NCBI GenBank assembly: GCA_036873755.1
Contig: JAVTVY010037122.1
Coordinates: 108,776-172,775, forward strand
From: Hanleya hanleyi
Lineage: Eukaryota; Mollusca; Polyplacophora; Lepidopleurida; Hanleyidae
Direction of reading: 5' to 3'
Length of the DNA stretch: 64,000 nucleotides
Shown: piece after piece, positions 34,507 to 45,125 of the stretch
Layout of the letters: every line of letters begins with the position of its first letter
Numbering within the stretch: position 1 is the stretch's first letter
Position numbers and translations under genes: made by a program
The notes under the pieces: generated by a model
Database searches by the model: none
Told to the model about the DNA's origin: nothing
The model's input: only the letters and a program-made list of their open reading frames with translations

Positions 34507-35090
34507 TTAACTCTACCTGGGCTGGCGGCTGGGGGGGGGGGGAAATGTCCCCACTACCAAACTTTCTGCGCTATCTGCGGAACCACAAAAAATCGAGAGC
34601 TGAAACTCCGTGACTTTATAGTTTATCATATTGGGGTCATTTTGAGGTTATTTGCATAACCCCTGAGTAGAGGATCGTGGGTGAATTCAAGATAGCGGCC
34701 ACGTGGGTACCAGAAAAATGATGTTTTTGTCATATTTCTTCAAAATTTCTCCTTTTCCGCGAAGAAAAGTGAGCAAAATTATTTTATTTCACACCACATT
34801 AATATTTACTAATTTATCATGCAGTTTTTTTTTGGAGAAATTGCATAAATAAAAAATTCGGAAATTTTGACAGAAAAATCGACCTAAAAATGCAGTTTTT
34901 GAGAATGACGTCACTGTGACGTCTTCATAGCGGCCATATTGGATTTCTTTACATTTTCTAGTAGAGCTTGACCCAAGGGTACAGTGTGGTAATTTTCAGT
35001 CCCCTAGCCCAAGGGGTAAGAAAAATAATTAGGGGGGGTATTTCCCCCCCCCAGGCCAGGTCCCAAAAAACCCAGGCCAGATAAGGTTAA
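34507..35090. mobile_element. TTAA-flanked piggyBac-like MITE, copy 2
   Basis: The element proper is 34511-35086 (576 bp) between TTAA at 34507-34510 and 35087-35090. It is the reverse complement of copy 1 at 12001. The right end reads CCCAGGCCAGATAAGG; the left end is more diverged (CTCTACCTGGGCTGG). G and C homopolymer blocks lie inside both ends. It sits just before PLE copy 3. Confidence 0.85.
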
Positions 35091-35097
35091 CAGACTG

Positions 35098-36036
35098 TCA
35101 TGATTATACGCTACATAGATACTCATTTGAAATCAGGACGTGATCATAACAGGCAGTTACTGTCTTGTCACTATTTTCACCGAGACCTGAGCAGGCACAC
35201 AAGAGAGAAGACATCAGAGGTCATACTTAATATCCATGAATCAGCTTCAATACATTGATAAACTTGTCACTGTGAATAGCTATAGTTGTGATTGTGAATC
35301 GTCGAACTTTATCTATACACCATGCAAACATATTGTGACTGGTGACCTTGATGTGGTGAGTGATAAGGATCTGAAATTACTCCTGATGAAAGGACCTAAA
35401 TATAGAGAGCTAGGAAGAATAAATCTGAAGGCCAACCAGAAGATAGTCCTGTCTGCATTGGAACAGTACGTTATTGATTGGTCTAAGCGAGAAAAAGTTG
35501 AACCTACAGTACTCGCTGATTGGCTGGACCTCACCAAGAGCAAGGTCGTTGAAACAATCCGCCATATAGACAGAACTACTCTTCTCCAAGCAAAACAAGT
35601 ACTGAGAAACCTCAATTCGCAAGAAGTTCTAGCAAATTTCCAGAGTAAATTCGTCATAGTCCCAGCAGACAAAGCTCCGAATAATATAATATTCATATGT
35701 AAATATTACTATTACCAGATGCTGGTTAAAGAATTGAGTGTAGACATATCTTCATCAAATACGTCTACTTACTCCCAAACTGCAATTACTCTGGAAGATT
35801 TATTTAACAATCACAAAAAGTTTCTCAGGGAAAGAGGTATTTGTCTTCCAACCAATCATAACAACATACCAAAACTATACTGGACTCCCAAAATGCATGA
35901 ATCACCATACAAAGCTAGATTCATAGCTGGTTCTAGAAGCTGCACCACCAAGCTTCATTCAACCCTATTGACGAGGGCCCTTCAGGAGGTAAAAGCATTT
36001 TGGGAAAGGTATTGCGCCACTATTTCTAAGAACTAA
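35098..36036 (+). CDS. PLE copy 3, N-terminal part of the RT ORF
   Basis: The longest open frame starts at ATG 35236 (266 codons), but homology begins near 35109, where HFHRDLSRHTREKTSEV-like frames match the fragment at 60.9 kb. Visible blocks: NSYSCDCESSNFIYTPC (Cys-rich), VTGDLDVVSDKDLKLLLMKG, and VIVPADKAPNNIIFICK, which corresponds to the DKG-type motif of Penelope-like RTs. Then LPKLYWTPKMHESPYKARFI. It ends in a stop at 36034-36036 by local frameshift. The product would be the finger region of the RT. Confidence 0.72.
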
Positions 36037-36048
36037 GGCGTTGAATGT

Positions 36049-36983
36049 ATGTGGATATTGAAAAACTCAAAATGTCTTACGGAAGAACTGGATGCTAAAG
36101 GTCACATACCGTACAGACATGTATCCACGTGGGATTTCTCCACTCTCTATACTACAATCCCTCATCAGGACCTTATTGACCGTGTAAGTTCATTAATAGT
36201 ATCTGTGTTCAAGAAAACTGATCGTAGATATATTAATGTCAGAAGCCATAAAGCATTCTTTAGCTCGACTACATACAAGAGATATCATTCATGAGATGTT
36301 TCTTTGTTTATAGAGTTGCTTGAATTTCTCATTAAAAATATCTATGTGAAATTTGGCACCACAATATATCAGCAGCATATAGGTATTCCAATGGGTACTA
36401 ATTGTGCACCCCTGTTGGCTGGGCTGACCTGTATCTGTTCTCTTATGAATATGACTGTATGCAGGCGATTTCAAAAACCGATCCATTCAAAGCCCGTTCC
36501 TTCTCATTCACCAAACGCTATATAGACGATCTTCTCGCTGTGGATAATCGCTATATAAATGACGCAGTGAAGGATATATATCCACCTTCACTGGATTTGA
36601 AGGAAACTACAGATAGCCCTACAGGCACATCATATTTAGATCTCTATCTCTATAAAAATGAAGCGGGAATTCTCTCTCGTCGACTTTATGACAAAAGAGA
36701 TGATTACAATTTCGACATCGTAAACTATCCCTTTCTGGATAGTAATATTCCAGTGGGACCTGCATATGGCGTATACATATCTCGCTTAGTATCATTTGCT
36801 AGATCCTGTGTTAAATGTGACGATTTTAATCAACGTCACAAAATATTGTTGCAGAAACTTATAAAACAGGGCTATTCCACCAAGCGCCTCCACTCAAAGT
36901 TTCTCAAATTTGGCGATACATATCGCATGCTGATAGCAAAATACGAGCGTAGCGTGCAAGATCTATGGCGCTGCGTTTCGTAA
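36049..36983 (+). pseudogene. PLE copy 3, C-terminal part of the RT ORF
   Basis: HVSTWDFSTLYTTIPHQDLI holds the first catalytic Asp region (SFDFSTLYT in relatives). After a break near 36290 comes IYVKFGTTIYQQHIGIPMGT, then a 5-bp insertion (GGGCT) near 36420 shifts the frame. RYIDDLLAVDN (catalytic YIDD), TGTSYLDLYLYK, LYDKRDDYNFDIVNYPFLDS and GPAYGVYISRLVSFARSC follow to the stop at 36981-36983. No GIY-YIG endonuclease is seen at the C-terminus. Assignment to Penelope-like elements is from motif style and could be refined by phylogeny. Confidence 0.78.
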
Positions 36984-36985
36984 CT

Positions 36986-37094
36986 TGTGTCTAATTCCGC
37001 TTAACCCGGGGCTAGGGGCCGTATGAACCCATGTACTTCAAGATCTTCACGGTACTCATATGAACAATCACAATCAAAGCGTGACTGAGATACA
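36986..37094 (+). ncRNA. Twister-like ribozyme candidate (PLE copy 3)
   Basis: It begins 2 nt after the RT stop codon. P1 TGTGTCT pairs with AGATACA. The core AATTCCGCTTAACCCGGGGC, hairpin to GGGGCCG, arm CGTATGA/TCATATG, CAATCAAAGCGTGAC and TGAG are all present. The predicted cleavage is at 36992/36993, which would separate the RT message from the downstream hydrophobic ORF. Confidence 0.65.
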
Positions 37095-37109
37095 TCATTC
37101 TTCAGATGA

Positions 37110-37302
37110 CGACTTTACAACGAATATTATGGATTAAGAATACTGATCAGTGATACAGATTTGAAATTTTTGGAACATCATGATGTCTTGCCGGCATCAT
37201 TGAAAACTGTTGACCGCTTCTCTCTTGCAGGAAACAGGCCTATGTTTATGTATACTATGATTGTCTTTTTGTATTTGGTGCTAATACTGTTATATGGAAT
37301 AT
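37110..37302 (+). pseudogene. PLE downstream hydrophobic ORF, copy 3, split by an insertion
   Basis: One frame reads RILISDTDLKFLEHHDVLP, then DRFSLAGN, then MFMYTMIVFLYLVLILLYGI. There it is cut by the foldback element at 37303. The 3-prime end of the PLE (CTAATGGACGACGGCTGGAT to GACGCTTGTAATT) reappears at 41346-41400. In the fragment at 43.2 kb this ORF is intact to MDDGWIMNDGLDACN. Confidence 0.65.
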
Positions 37303-38400
37303 AGTCCAGTCAAATTGAGGTTTGACCCAGCACAAATTGCAACAGAATTGTTTTTGCTGCAGTGCATTTCCGAAAGGTCTCTAGAATAACATACTATAAG
37401 TCTACAAACAGATATGCATGGGAAATATATTAAATTTCAAGTTGAAATTTGAGATATTTTTCGCGAAATTTCAGTGTTTTCCTGTCTCTTGCTCCTATAA
37501 GAAAACCTTGTACTTGGTACTAAGCGTGAAAGAAATGGGTCATTACTTACACTCATTTCATTCGTTATCATATCAAGGTTATACTCAGCCTAAAATAATA
37601 CCCTTGCACGAAAATATTTATGGAGAAATTCAAAATGCCGATTGCTTGTGTCATTCTAAATCTGAACTTTTTACCATTTTCATGATAGTCCAGCCAATCT
37701 ATCTCTTTCTTTTTAGCTGGACCCAAAACAAATTGCAACAGAATTTTTTTCACTGGTATGCATTTCTAATAGGTTCCCAGAATAACATACTAAAAGTCTA
37801 CCAAAATCTATTTGGTGGAGATACGACTTTTTTTGAAAACAAAGATACGCCATTTTATAATACATAATAGGTCATTATGGCTCATATAAGCAAGGTAGAA
37901 TATTGGTTTTTCCGTGAATAAGGACAGTTCATCATCCAGAAATCCAATTAATACATAACCCAGGGTGCAGTATGCCATGATGGTGAAAACATGTGTCGTC
38001 CCGGTGGATTTGCTCATAAGCGTAGATAGCAAACTGAAAGTTCAGCATCAGGTTACATGAATTATACATGGTAATATTCAGTCAGTTAACATTTTTGCCA
38101 TTAGCATAATCATCTGAAAGAGGAATTCTCTCCCAAAATAAATGAAATGACAAGCTGTGATATATTTTCCTTCAACCGATAACTGTCACAGACAATATTT
38201 CCACAAACGCACTCATGGAGATATCTCTCTATTATCACAACATGTGCCTTGTTGAAAAATACAGCTCTGCAAACCATTAATGATCTATCGCAATTGTATG
38301 TCAGATATGGTTTGGCGAAAGCAGAATAATTATGCAGATCCTATCATCTAATTATCAAACAAATAATAATCTAGATTATAGGCAAACTTGATGTTCTACC

Positions 38401-39230
38401 ATGACGTTCTACCATGCCATTTACCATGTTTCATTTTACATTTTCAACAATATAGGCCATGTTCCTACAGATACATCTTCTTCAGCTGCAATCTTTCTTG
38501 CAGTTGCACCTGATAACCTCAAAGAGTGCCAGTGGAACTGGTGGCAGTTCAGTTTTCACAGAGAGAAGGCGTCCACCCTCATTCTTGTGGCAGCAATGAA
38601 TGGTCTTCCCCTTTCCACTCTCAACACGCGAACCTTGATACTTATAGCTGATGCTGATGTTGGTGGAAGGTTTTGTACCTGCACATATATGGTTCGTTTT
38701 TGTCACAGATTCGCTTGTATCTCATGCAGCCAATTGCTTTGTCAGGGTTACCATTGTATAAACACACAAGCACCTGCAATAGATAACCTCCATCGGGATT
38801 TCCAATGGCCTGGTTGAACACTTCAGCTTGTTGGCGGAATAGCTCATTGAGCGTTATTTTCTTTACGGCCGCACATTTGCCAATGCCATATGGTCAGTAT
38901 ACTGTGTCACAGCCCTGAATGGCATGCACAAACATCATATTTGTGCAGACTCACATTCCCAGCACAGCCTTTGTCTTCTTGAGATTCCAAGCTATCCGTT
39001 TCTTTGCATTCTCTCTTGGCTGAAAGTATATGTCATTGTCATCCATGTCTGCATGAAAACAGAGCAGAACTAACAGGTCAATATCATCACCAAACCAAAG
39101 TTTTGATGCTTTCAGTCGATTAAACGGCAGCTTTTACAATAAAATCATCTGCATATGAAACATCCCGCCCTTTCCAACTGGTCACTCATAGGAGTAATGA
39201 ACTGCTACTTGTTGACGTTGTTTACTAGGA
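38401..39230 (-). pseudogene. Foldback ORF remnant, left half (GCDT family)
   Basis: Minus-strand frames read DDIDLLVLLCFHADMDDNDI, then FVHAIQGCDTVY and PYGIGKCAAVKK, then ELFRQQAEVF. I recognise the DxDxLVLL plus HAxxGCDT combination as a widespread repetitive protein family in molluscs and cnidarians, but do not know its biochemical function. Stops interrupt it. The other half carries a diverged copy on the plus strand. Confidence 0.6.
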
Positions 39231-39286
39231 ATTCGTTTTTCTTTGACTGAATGACCATGCCACTAGCGGCACCGGGGAGTTTGGAA

Positions 39287-39640
39287 TGTCAAGAAAACAA
39301 AGGCTATGCTGGGAAGGCAAATCTGTACAAATATGTTGCTTGTGCATGCCATTCTGGGGTGTGACACGGTATTCCGACCATATGGCATTGCCAAAGGTGC
39401 TGCCTTGAAGAAGATCACTGTCACTGAGCTATTTCGCCAACAAGCTGACGTGTTCATCCAGGTCATGGGAGTCCCGACGAAGGTCATTTATTGCAGCAGC
39501 ATAGAAAACGCTTATATGTTTATACAATAGTAACCCAGACGAAGGAATTGACTTGAGGGGAAGGCCATCCATAGCAGCCACAAAAATGGGAGTGAACAAT
39601 TCAATCGGTTTCCCCCTGCGAAAACTGATCTGCCACCAGC
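39287..39640 (+). pseudogene. Foldback ORF remnant, right half (GCDT family)
   Basis: The plus strand reads KKTKAMLGRQICTNMLLVHA, ILGCDTVFRPYGIAKGAALK and TVTELFRQQADVFIQVMGVP, then stops. It is a diverged version of the left-half ORF in mirror position and lacks the N-terminal DxDxL part. The same pair occurs in copy 2 (53375-53599, minus). Confidence 0.6.
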
Positions 39641-39954
39641 TTCAGGGGTTACTTGAGGTTATCAGGTGGAACTACAAGAAGGATTGCAGCTGAAGCAGAT
39701 GCGCCTTTGAGGATCATGGCCTGGATTGTTCAAGTGTGTGTGGAGAATGCAAACGACTGAGCTGTGCAAACTCATCGAACCCAGACCTTTGAAAATGACA
39801 TTAGCGAAGACTGGTATTGGGATTGATAGTGCTGTGAAATATTCCTCAACTTATGGCAGTGTTCATGAGGAATAACAATAAAAGACATCAACTATATGTA
39901 TGAGAAGTGACTTCTCCTAATAATGTTACCATGAACCAGAATGTAAAATGAAAC

Positions 39955-40395
39955 ATGTTGAGTTATGTCGTCAACTTTGCCTACATCTGCACAAGTCCAG
40001 GCAATCCCTAAATCCTCGCAGAGGGTTTACCTGGACCTTTTTGGTGATTCGGATGAGTTCTCGAGTCGTTGCGTCTATTACACAATCTTGTACATTTCAT
40101 CCCCAGCGGTTGTTTTGAATTAGCATTTCGGTATCTGAAGTCTGCGGTTTTCGCTTTGACACCCGATGTCGATTTCACCCTAGCTTCAAAAGTAGTCTGG
40201 CCGGCGATGAAATTCAAACCAGTCAAAACTGAAACCTCGCTGCGGATTGGTTTGATGAGCTGCTTCAACGTGCCTACTGATTGGTTCGGTTTAGTGGAAA
40301 CCCCTCCGGCTATTTATATCCAGAACTGCTCTTGGTAACTAACCAAGCCAGTGTATCTATCGTAACCTATCGATTGATACACTGGCTCGCGAGGA
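39955..40395. other. Arm-specific insertion in foldback copy 1
   Basis: This block is present in the right half only. It includes about 200 bp absent from the equivalent place in copy 2, with AGCCAGTGTATC and its inverted partner GATACACTGGCT around 40351-40385. It is probably a further small insertion. No gene is seen. Confidence 0.5.
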
Positions 40396-40522
40396 TGCTT
40401 TGCCTATAATTCGAAGTATTATTTGTTTGATAATTAAATGATATATTAGGATCTGCTTAATTATTCTTCTTTCATCAACAACATTTGTCTTACAAACAAT
40501 TGTGATAGATCATACATGTTTG

Positions 40523-40598
40523 GCAGATTGTCGTTATCTATATGAACTATTGCTAAACGCGACGTTGAATCTAATTTCTGTCTCTCTCCTGATTGGCA
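40523..40598 (+). repeat. LINE-tail-like insertion in the foldback right arm
   Basis: TTGTCGTTATCTATATGAAC, GCTAAACGCGACGTTGAATC and TCTGTCTCTCTC resemble the I/Nimb tail at 20.4 kb. The left arm lacks the block, while copy 2 has it (about 52510-52570, inverted). It was therefore inserted before the two element copies separated. Confidence 0.6.
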
Positions 40599-41397
40599 AG
40601 GGCTGCATTTTTTTCAACAATGTACAAACACTATTGAATGTCGGACCTGACACTTGCTACGTGTTTGTGATATTTGAGTTATATCTTTTTAAGTTAATGG
40701 AACTATTGTCTGTGATTGTCATAGGTTGAAAGAAAATATATCACAGCTTGTCAATTCCCTTTCGGATAACAATGCTAATGGAAATAATGCCAACTGCCAG
40801 GATATTACCATCTATGGTTATATACCCTGGTGCTGAACTATCGTTTTGCTATCTACTTTTATGAGCAAATCCATTGGGAATGCAAATCTTTTCACCACCA
40901 TAGAATAATGTATCCTAGATAAGCATGTATTGATTGGATTTCTGGATGATAAAATATCCTTATTCAGAGACAAACCAATATTTTCTACCTTCTTATCTGA
41001 AGCATGATGGTGTAACTTTGTTTTAGAAAAAGTCGTATCTCCACCAAATAGATTTTGGTAGACTTTTAGTATGTTGTTCTGGGGACCTATTAGAAATGGA
41101 TACCAGTGAAAAAATTCTGCTGCAATTTGTTTTGGGTCCAACTAAAAAAAAACAGTTAGATTGCCTGGACTGTCATGAAAATGGTAAAAAGTTCAGATTT
41201 AGAACATCCGCCATTTTGAATTTCTCCATAAATATTTTCGTGCAAGGGTATTATTTCAGGCTGAGTATAACCTTGATATGATAACGAATGGAATGAGTGT
41301 AAGTAATGACCCATTTCTTTCACGCTTAGTGGACGCTTAGTGGACGCTAATGGACGACGGCTGGATTATGAATGACGGACTAGACGCTTGTAATTCT

Positions 41398-41600
41398 TTG
41401 TTTTACTAGATGAACCACGATTGTCGATGAGATGCCGTACTCTATTCCTAGTTTATGAAAAGTATTTGCATCTAAAATGACTTATTAATCCACACGCCAC
41501 TCTGATACGAATTTTAAAAAAAAATTATTCGAAATACTGGATTGGCATGAAATGATTTAAACTGATGTTACTATTGGTCAAAGTATCGATTTGGAGGGAC
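41398..41600 (+). repeat. Repeat shared with 61390-61605
   Basis: TTTTACTAGATGAACCACGA, CTAGTTTATGAAAAG and TACTGGATTGGCATGA recur in diverged form at 61.4 kb. Here it directly follows the PLE 3-prime end, and at 61.4 kb it follows a PLE 5-prime fragment, so it may be PLE-linked. Confidence 0.6.
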
Positions 41601-41734
41601 TTCCTATATGTGTACTAAATATGGATCTGGACTTGGTCGACTGTCTAAACACTTTTGACAATTCTCTCAGGTGGCCAGACCCACAATTGCAGTGAAGAAT
41701 ATCTACATATAGCAGCTGAACATTTTCACATGGT

Positions 41735-41995
41735 GGCAATGTACCAGAAAATTTAACTTCCGGGGTTTTTTACTTGATAATATTTTCTGTGGATAAAATT
41801 GGGAAAAACTATTTTATCTCACAGTCACGAATTTATCACGAATTTATTATGCAGCTGTTGCGAAGACAACTGCATAAACTTATCCCGAAAACTCGTTCGA
41901 AAAATACCTTTTGGGGAAAATGACCTCACGGTGACGTCATGTTGGATTTCTTTACATTGTCTGATAGAGCGTGACCCAAGGGAACAACCAAACTA
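41735..41995. mobile_element. Remnant of the TTAA MITE family, copy 3
   Basis: It shares AAACTATTTTATCTCAC, TTTATTATGCAG, GACGTCATGTTGGATTTC and GAGCGTGACCCAAGGG with copies 1 and 2. Both termini are lost. Confidence 0.65.
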
Positions 41996-41999
41996 GAGA

Positions 42000-43044
42000 G
42001 GGGAGGGGTCCTGCAGTACATCCCATATCGCCCAAAACATTTGATGGCAACAAGCAATTGGTGAAAAATTGAAACGTTAACCTAGTGATCTGGAGAACAT
42101 GCATATGTGATACAAGTTGAGTTCTTCGGTATATATGATAGTAACAAGTTACCTAGTTTGACCTAGTGACCCCCACCCATAAAAAAGAAAAAAAATACTG
42201 AACAGATGTACGTACATGACAACAACGCTTCAGGCACCAAAAAGTGTCCCGCCATTAATTTGGCAAAACAAGTCGCCTCCCACCCCTGATTGGACCAGTA
42301 AGAAACCCCATTCAGAACCACAAGAAAAAAACTTAGCGATTAGCACTGAGGGATTGGAAGCTAGAAGATTTTCGAATTGGTAGATATTTCATCCAATCGT
42401 GTAGTTCAACTTGTACTAGAATACAGCCCAGCTGGAATCAGAACTAGGTATAATTCAACAGGAAATAATCGTCAGTTCATACTAACGAGGCACAGGAATA
42501 AAACTGCAACTTTTGAAAGAACATTTAACTTTATTACTGGAGTAATTATTGCTATTGATCAATGTAGGTGCCGCCGTCGGTAAGACAACATCTAAACAGA
42601 TACAGACGTGCATTGTGCGTGAATGTGAAAGGATTTCAATCGCAAATTACAGTGCAGAATGTCAGATTTTCTGTAATGGTCCACATACTTCTACCATATA
42701 ATAGTTCGCTATGTTTTATATAGCATTGCCGACTTGTAACTACTGTGCAGGATTATTTGTACCTTACATTAGCACAAACTTTAATACAAAACAACACCGT
42801 CACTTTACGTTATTATTACTAGGCAAATACAGGTATATACCAGAGCTCCAATTACACGGAGTCATAGTATACAAGTGATCAAGGTTGACAATCTTAAATG
42901 ATATTTTATATCTTGGTATGCAGCAGGACTAATATACACCGCCGATCATGCTGTAGTCACTCGGAAATTAGTAGTCACACTATCAGTATACTAGCGCATG
43001 GGCAATATCACTATTTCAAGAACTCGAAACTTGAGACTAACGAA
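42000..43044. other. No gene recognised
   Basis: No coding signature. It includes some unrecognised AT-rich sequence downstream of the lectin gene. Confidence 0.4.
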
Positions 43045-43382
43045 ATTACAAGCATCTAGTCCGTCATTCATAATCCAGCCGTCGTCCATTAGAGAATATC
43101 CGCGTCCATAATCCAAAGACCTATTCCATATTCCATATAACAGTATTAGCACTAAATTCAAAAAGACAACCATTGTATACATAAAAGTAGGCTTGTTTCC
43201 TGCAAGAGAGAAGCGGTCAACAGTTTTCAATGATGCCGGCAAGACATCATGATGTTCCAAAAATATCAAATCCGTATCGCTGATCAGTATTCTTAATCCA
43301 TAATATTCGTTGTAAAGTCGTCATCTAAAAAAAAAATTGTATCTCAGTCACGCTTTGATTGTGCCTGTTCATATGAGTACCC
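43045..43382 (-). mobile_element. PLE fragment with half a ribozyme module and an intact hydrophobic ORF
   Basis: On the minus strand it starts in the middle of the twister-like module (GTTCATATGAGTACC is its 5-prime end, complete from the P5-like arm onward; P1 3-prime strand at 43338-43344). It then encodes LEHHDVLPASLKTVDRFSLA and MYTMVVFLNLVLILLYGI, and SLMDDGWIMNDGLDACN without a stop, and ends at the PLE terminus. It lies about 100 bp beyond the lectin stop codon. Confidence 0.75.
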
Positions 43383-43475
43383 CTAGAAGCACAAACTGGC
43401 TGTTTTGCAAAAGGAGAGTCATAAAAGTAATATGAAATCAGAATCAGAATCAACACCAGTTACATATGTTATAGT

Positions 43476-43723
43476 TTAATCGTATATCAGGTATCCTGAC
43501 TCAGTTACTGTATTTCCTTGGAGCCTGGAATAGTAATTATCGTACAGTATACATGCTGGTATATCGTGGTTATAACCTATGGCCCAACATCTTCCACAGT
43601 CCCGGTAGCAATAATCCGTACATTTCAACAAAGAAGTGCCCGGATATGTAGCGATGACATGATCGCTATAGATGATATCGCGACCGGATGTCACGGCTGT
43701 CAGTCTCCGTCCGGGAGTGGGAC
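43476..43723 (-). CDS. C-type lectin/PAN gene, terminal exon (PAN/apple domain)
   Basis: The minus-strand acceptor is a strong pyrimidine tract ending ATATCCAG at 43724. The exon starts in phase 1 (needs one base from the previous exon) and reads GPTPGRRLTAVTSGRDI, then CTDYCYRDCGRCWAIGYNHD, PACILYDNYY and GYLIYD before TAA (43476-43478). The spacing of cysteines and the C-x-A-x-G-Y...C-x-L pattern fit a PAN/apple-type domain, which binds proteins or sugars. The phase-1 donor of the CTLD exon at 45859 matches exactly. No AATAAA is obvious before the PLE fragment at 43382. Confidence 0.7.
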
Positions 43724-43982
43724 CTGGATATTGAGAGAAAGAATATGAGAAAAAATTAAGACGTGATTATTGTTGGCCGATTTCGTCCTATCCACCTTTA
43801 ACTATAACTCTTTCAGTAACCTCGTTATTTTAATAGTGTATATCGATTATGGACGTAGATCTTTATAACTATTCTAACGTAGACTAACGTGGGCTAATGA
43901 AACAGCCGTCAAAAGACAGGGTATTATGGAGACGGGATTTCTTGATGACTATTTTGTCATAGGCTACTGAACCAACTGATTT

Positions 43983-44815
43983 ATGAAGATTCTAAATATA
44001 GTGAGCGTAGCGTGGGCTACTATCTTCAGTTCCAAAACTAAAACATGTCGACTTCCAGGTCAAAATTCGATTTTCACTGCCGAAGCCAAAGCTCTATTGT
44101 CAGGTCTAGAAGGTATTGGCTCTACTATAGGAGGAAAATATATCATATTCTCAGATTCACTGTCATGCCTTCAAGCGATCAAAAGTGGGACTTCAGCTCA
44201 TCCCACTATCGTGAATACTTTACAATTATATGATCGCAGATTGATATTGTGTGTTTTTGGTTCCCTAGTCACGTTGGCTTCAGAAAAGACTGAAGCTGAT
44301 GAAATGGCTAAGACAGCCCTAGATAATGAGGTTAACCTGTTGGATACCCTTATAGCGAGTTGAGACCCTCTAACTGTGCTTAATCTTTATGGGATGCTGT
44401 GAATAATCACAAACTTCATGATTTCCAAAAAAAACTGTAGGCTGTACTTATCTGAACCGCCAGAAATGTTTCGAGGTGTATTCCATGTCACGAATATCTC
44501 CCAGTAAATCACATTGTGATCGACTGTATAGATTTTAAGTTTTGAAGAGATTCTTTCTTTTAAGCAGCTTCTTTGGAACATCCTTTTGTTCGAGTAAAAG
44601 AATATTGCAATTAAAGATATTTGAGAGAAATCGATTTGTTGTATAAATGTTAATGTATGTACATGTTTCTAATGTGTTGTGTTGATTACATCTGGATTAC
44701 TGGGTTATCAACTTGTTTTTGTTGGAATACTTTTTGTTTGATCGTCGCTATATAGCTGAAATATTGCTGAACGCGATGTTAGACATGAATTATCTCTGTC
44801 TCTGTCTCCGCACAT
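43983..44815 (+). pseudogene. I/Nimb-like LINE RNase H to tail, copy D
   Basis: It is the best-preserved RNase H of the family here: FTAEAKALLSGLEGIG and YIIFSDSLSCLQAIKSG hold the Glu and second Asp, and the first Asp region is cut off. The domain runs to a stop at 44361-44363. The C-terminal block (VNNHKLHDF, CIPCHEYLPVNHIVIDC) and tail (GATCGTCGCTATATAGCTGA) follow with breaks. It is inserted in an intron of the lectin gene, antisense to it. Confidence 0.75.
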
Positions 44816-45125
44816 TATGGATGCGACAATTCTTCATGACTATACGGGCATAGGCTACTGAAGCAGCTCTCCGGCGACAAGATATGATAGAGGCGGGATT
44901 TCGCTATAACTATTATATCATAGCCTACTGAAACGGCTGACTACGGACAGAGTATAAAATCCTAAACCCGATACACTTTGCCTTTTCGAATACGGCAGAC
45001 TGAAAATATCATACGTTCATATTATACATTATTATTATATATTTTCGAGCGTTTATCTCAAACCCGGTGCCATTTCTGAAGCACCCGCTGAATTTAGGAA
45101 AAAACACCATGTCCAGCGATAAGAC
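44816..45125. other. Intron sequence, nothing recognised
   Basis: Part of the intron between the CTLD and PAN exons. No coding or repeat signature is visible. Confidence 0.5.

Larger units (their letters stand above)
37303..41336. mobile_element. 4-kb foldback element, copy 1
   Basis: The left end starts AGTCCAGTCAAATTGAGG inside a PLE. The element's two halves are inverted relatives of each other: 37303-38400 matches 40400-41336, and coding relics also mirror. Each arm contains a tandem pair of about 400-bp units (AAATTGCAACAGAATT blocks). The right tip is truncated, with TGGACGCTTAG duplicated at the junction with the PLE. The same element lies inverted at 51543-55595. Class is unknown; long inverted repeats and an AGTCCAG end are all I can state. 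Confidence 0.75.
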
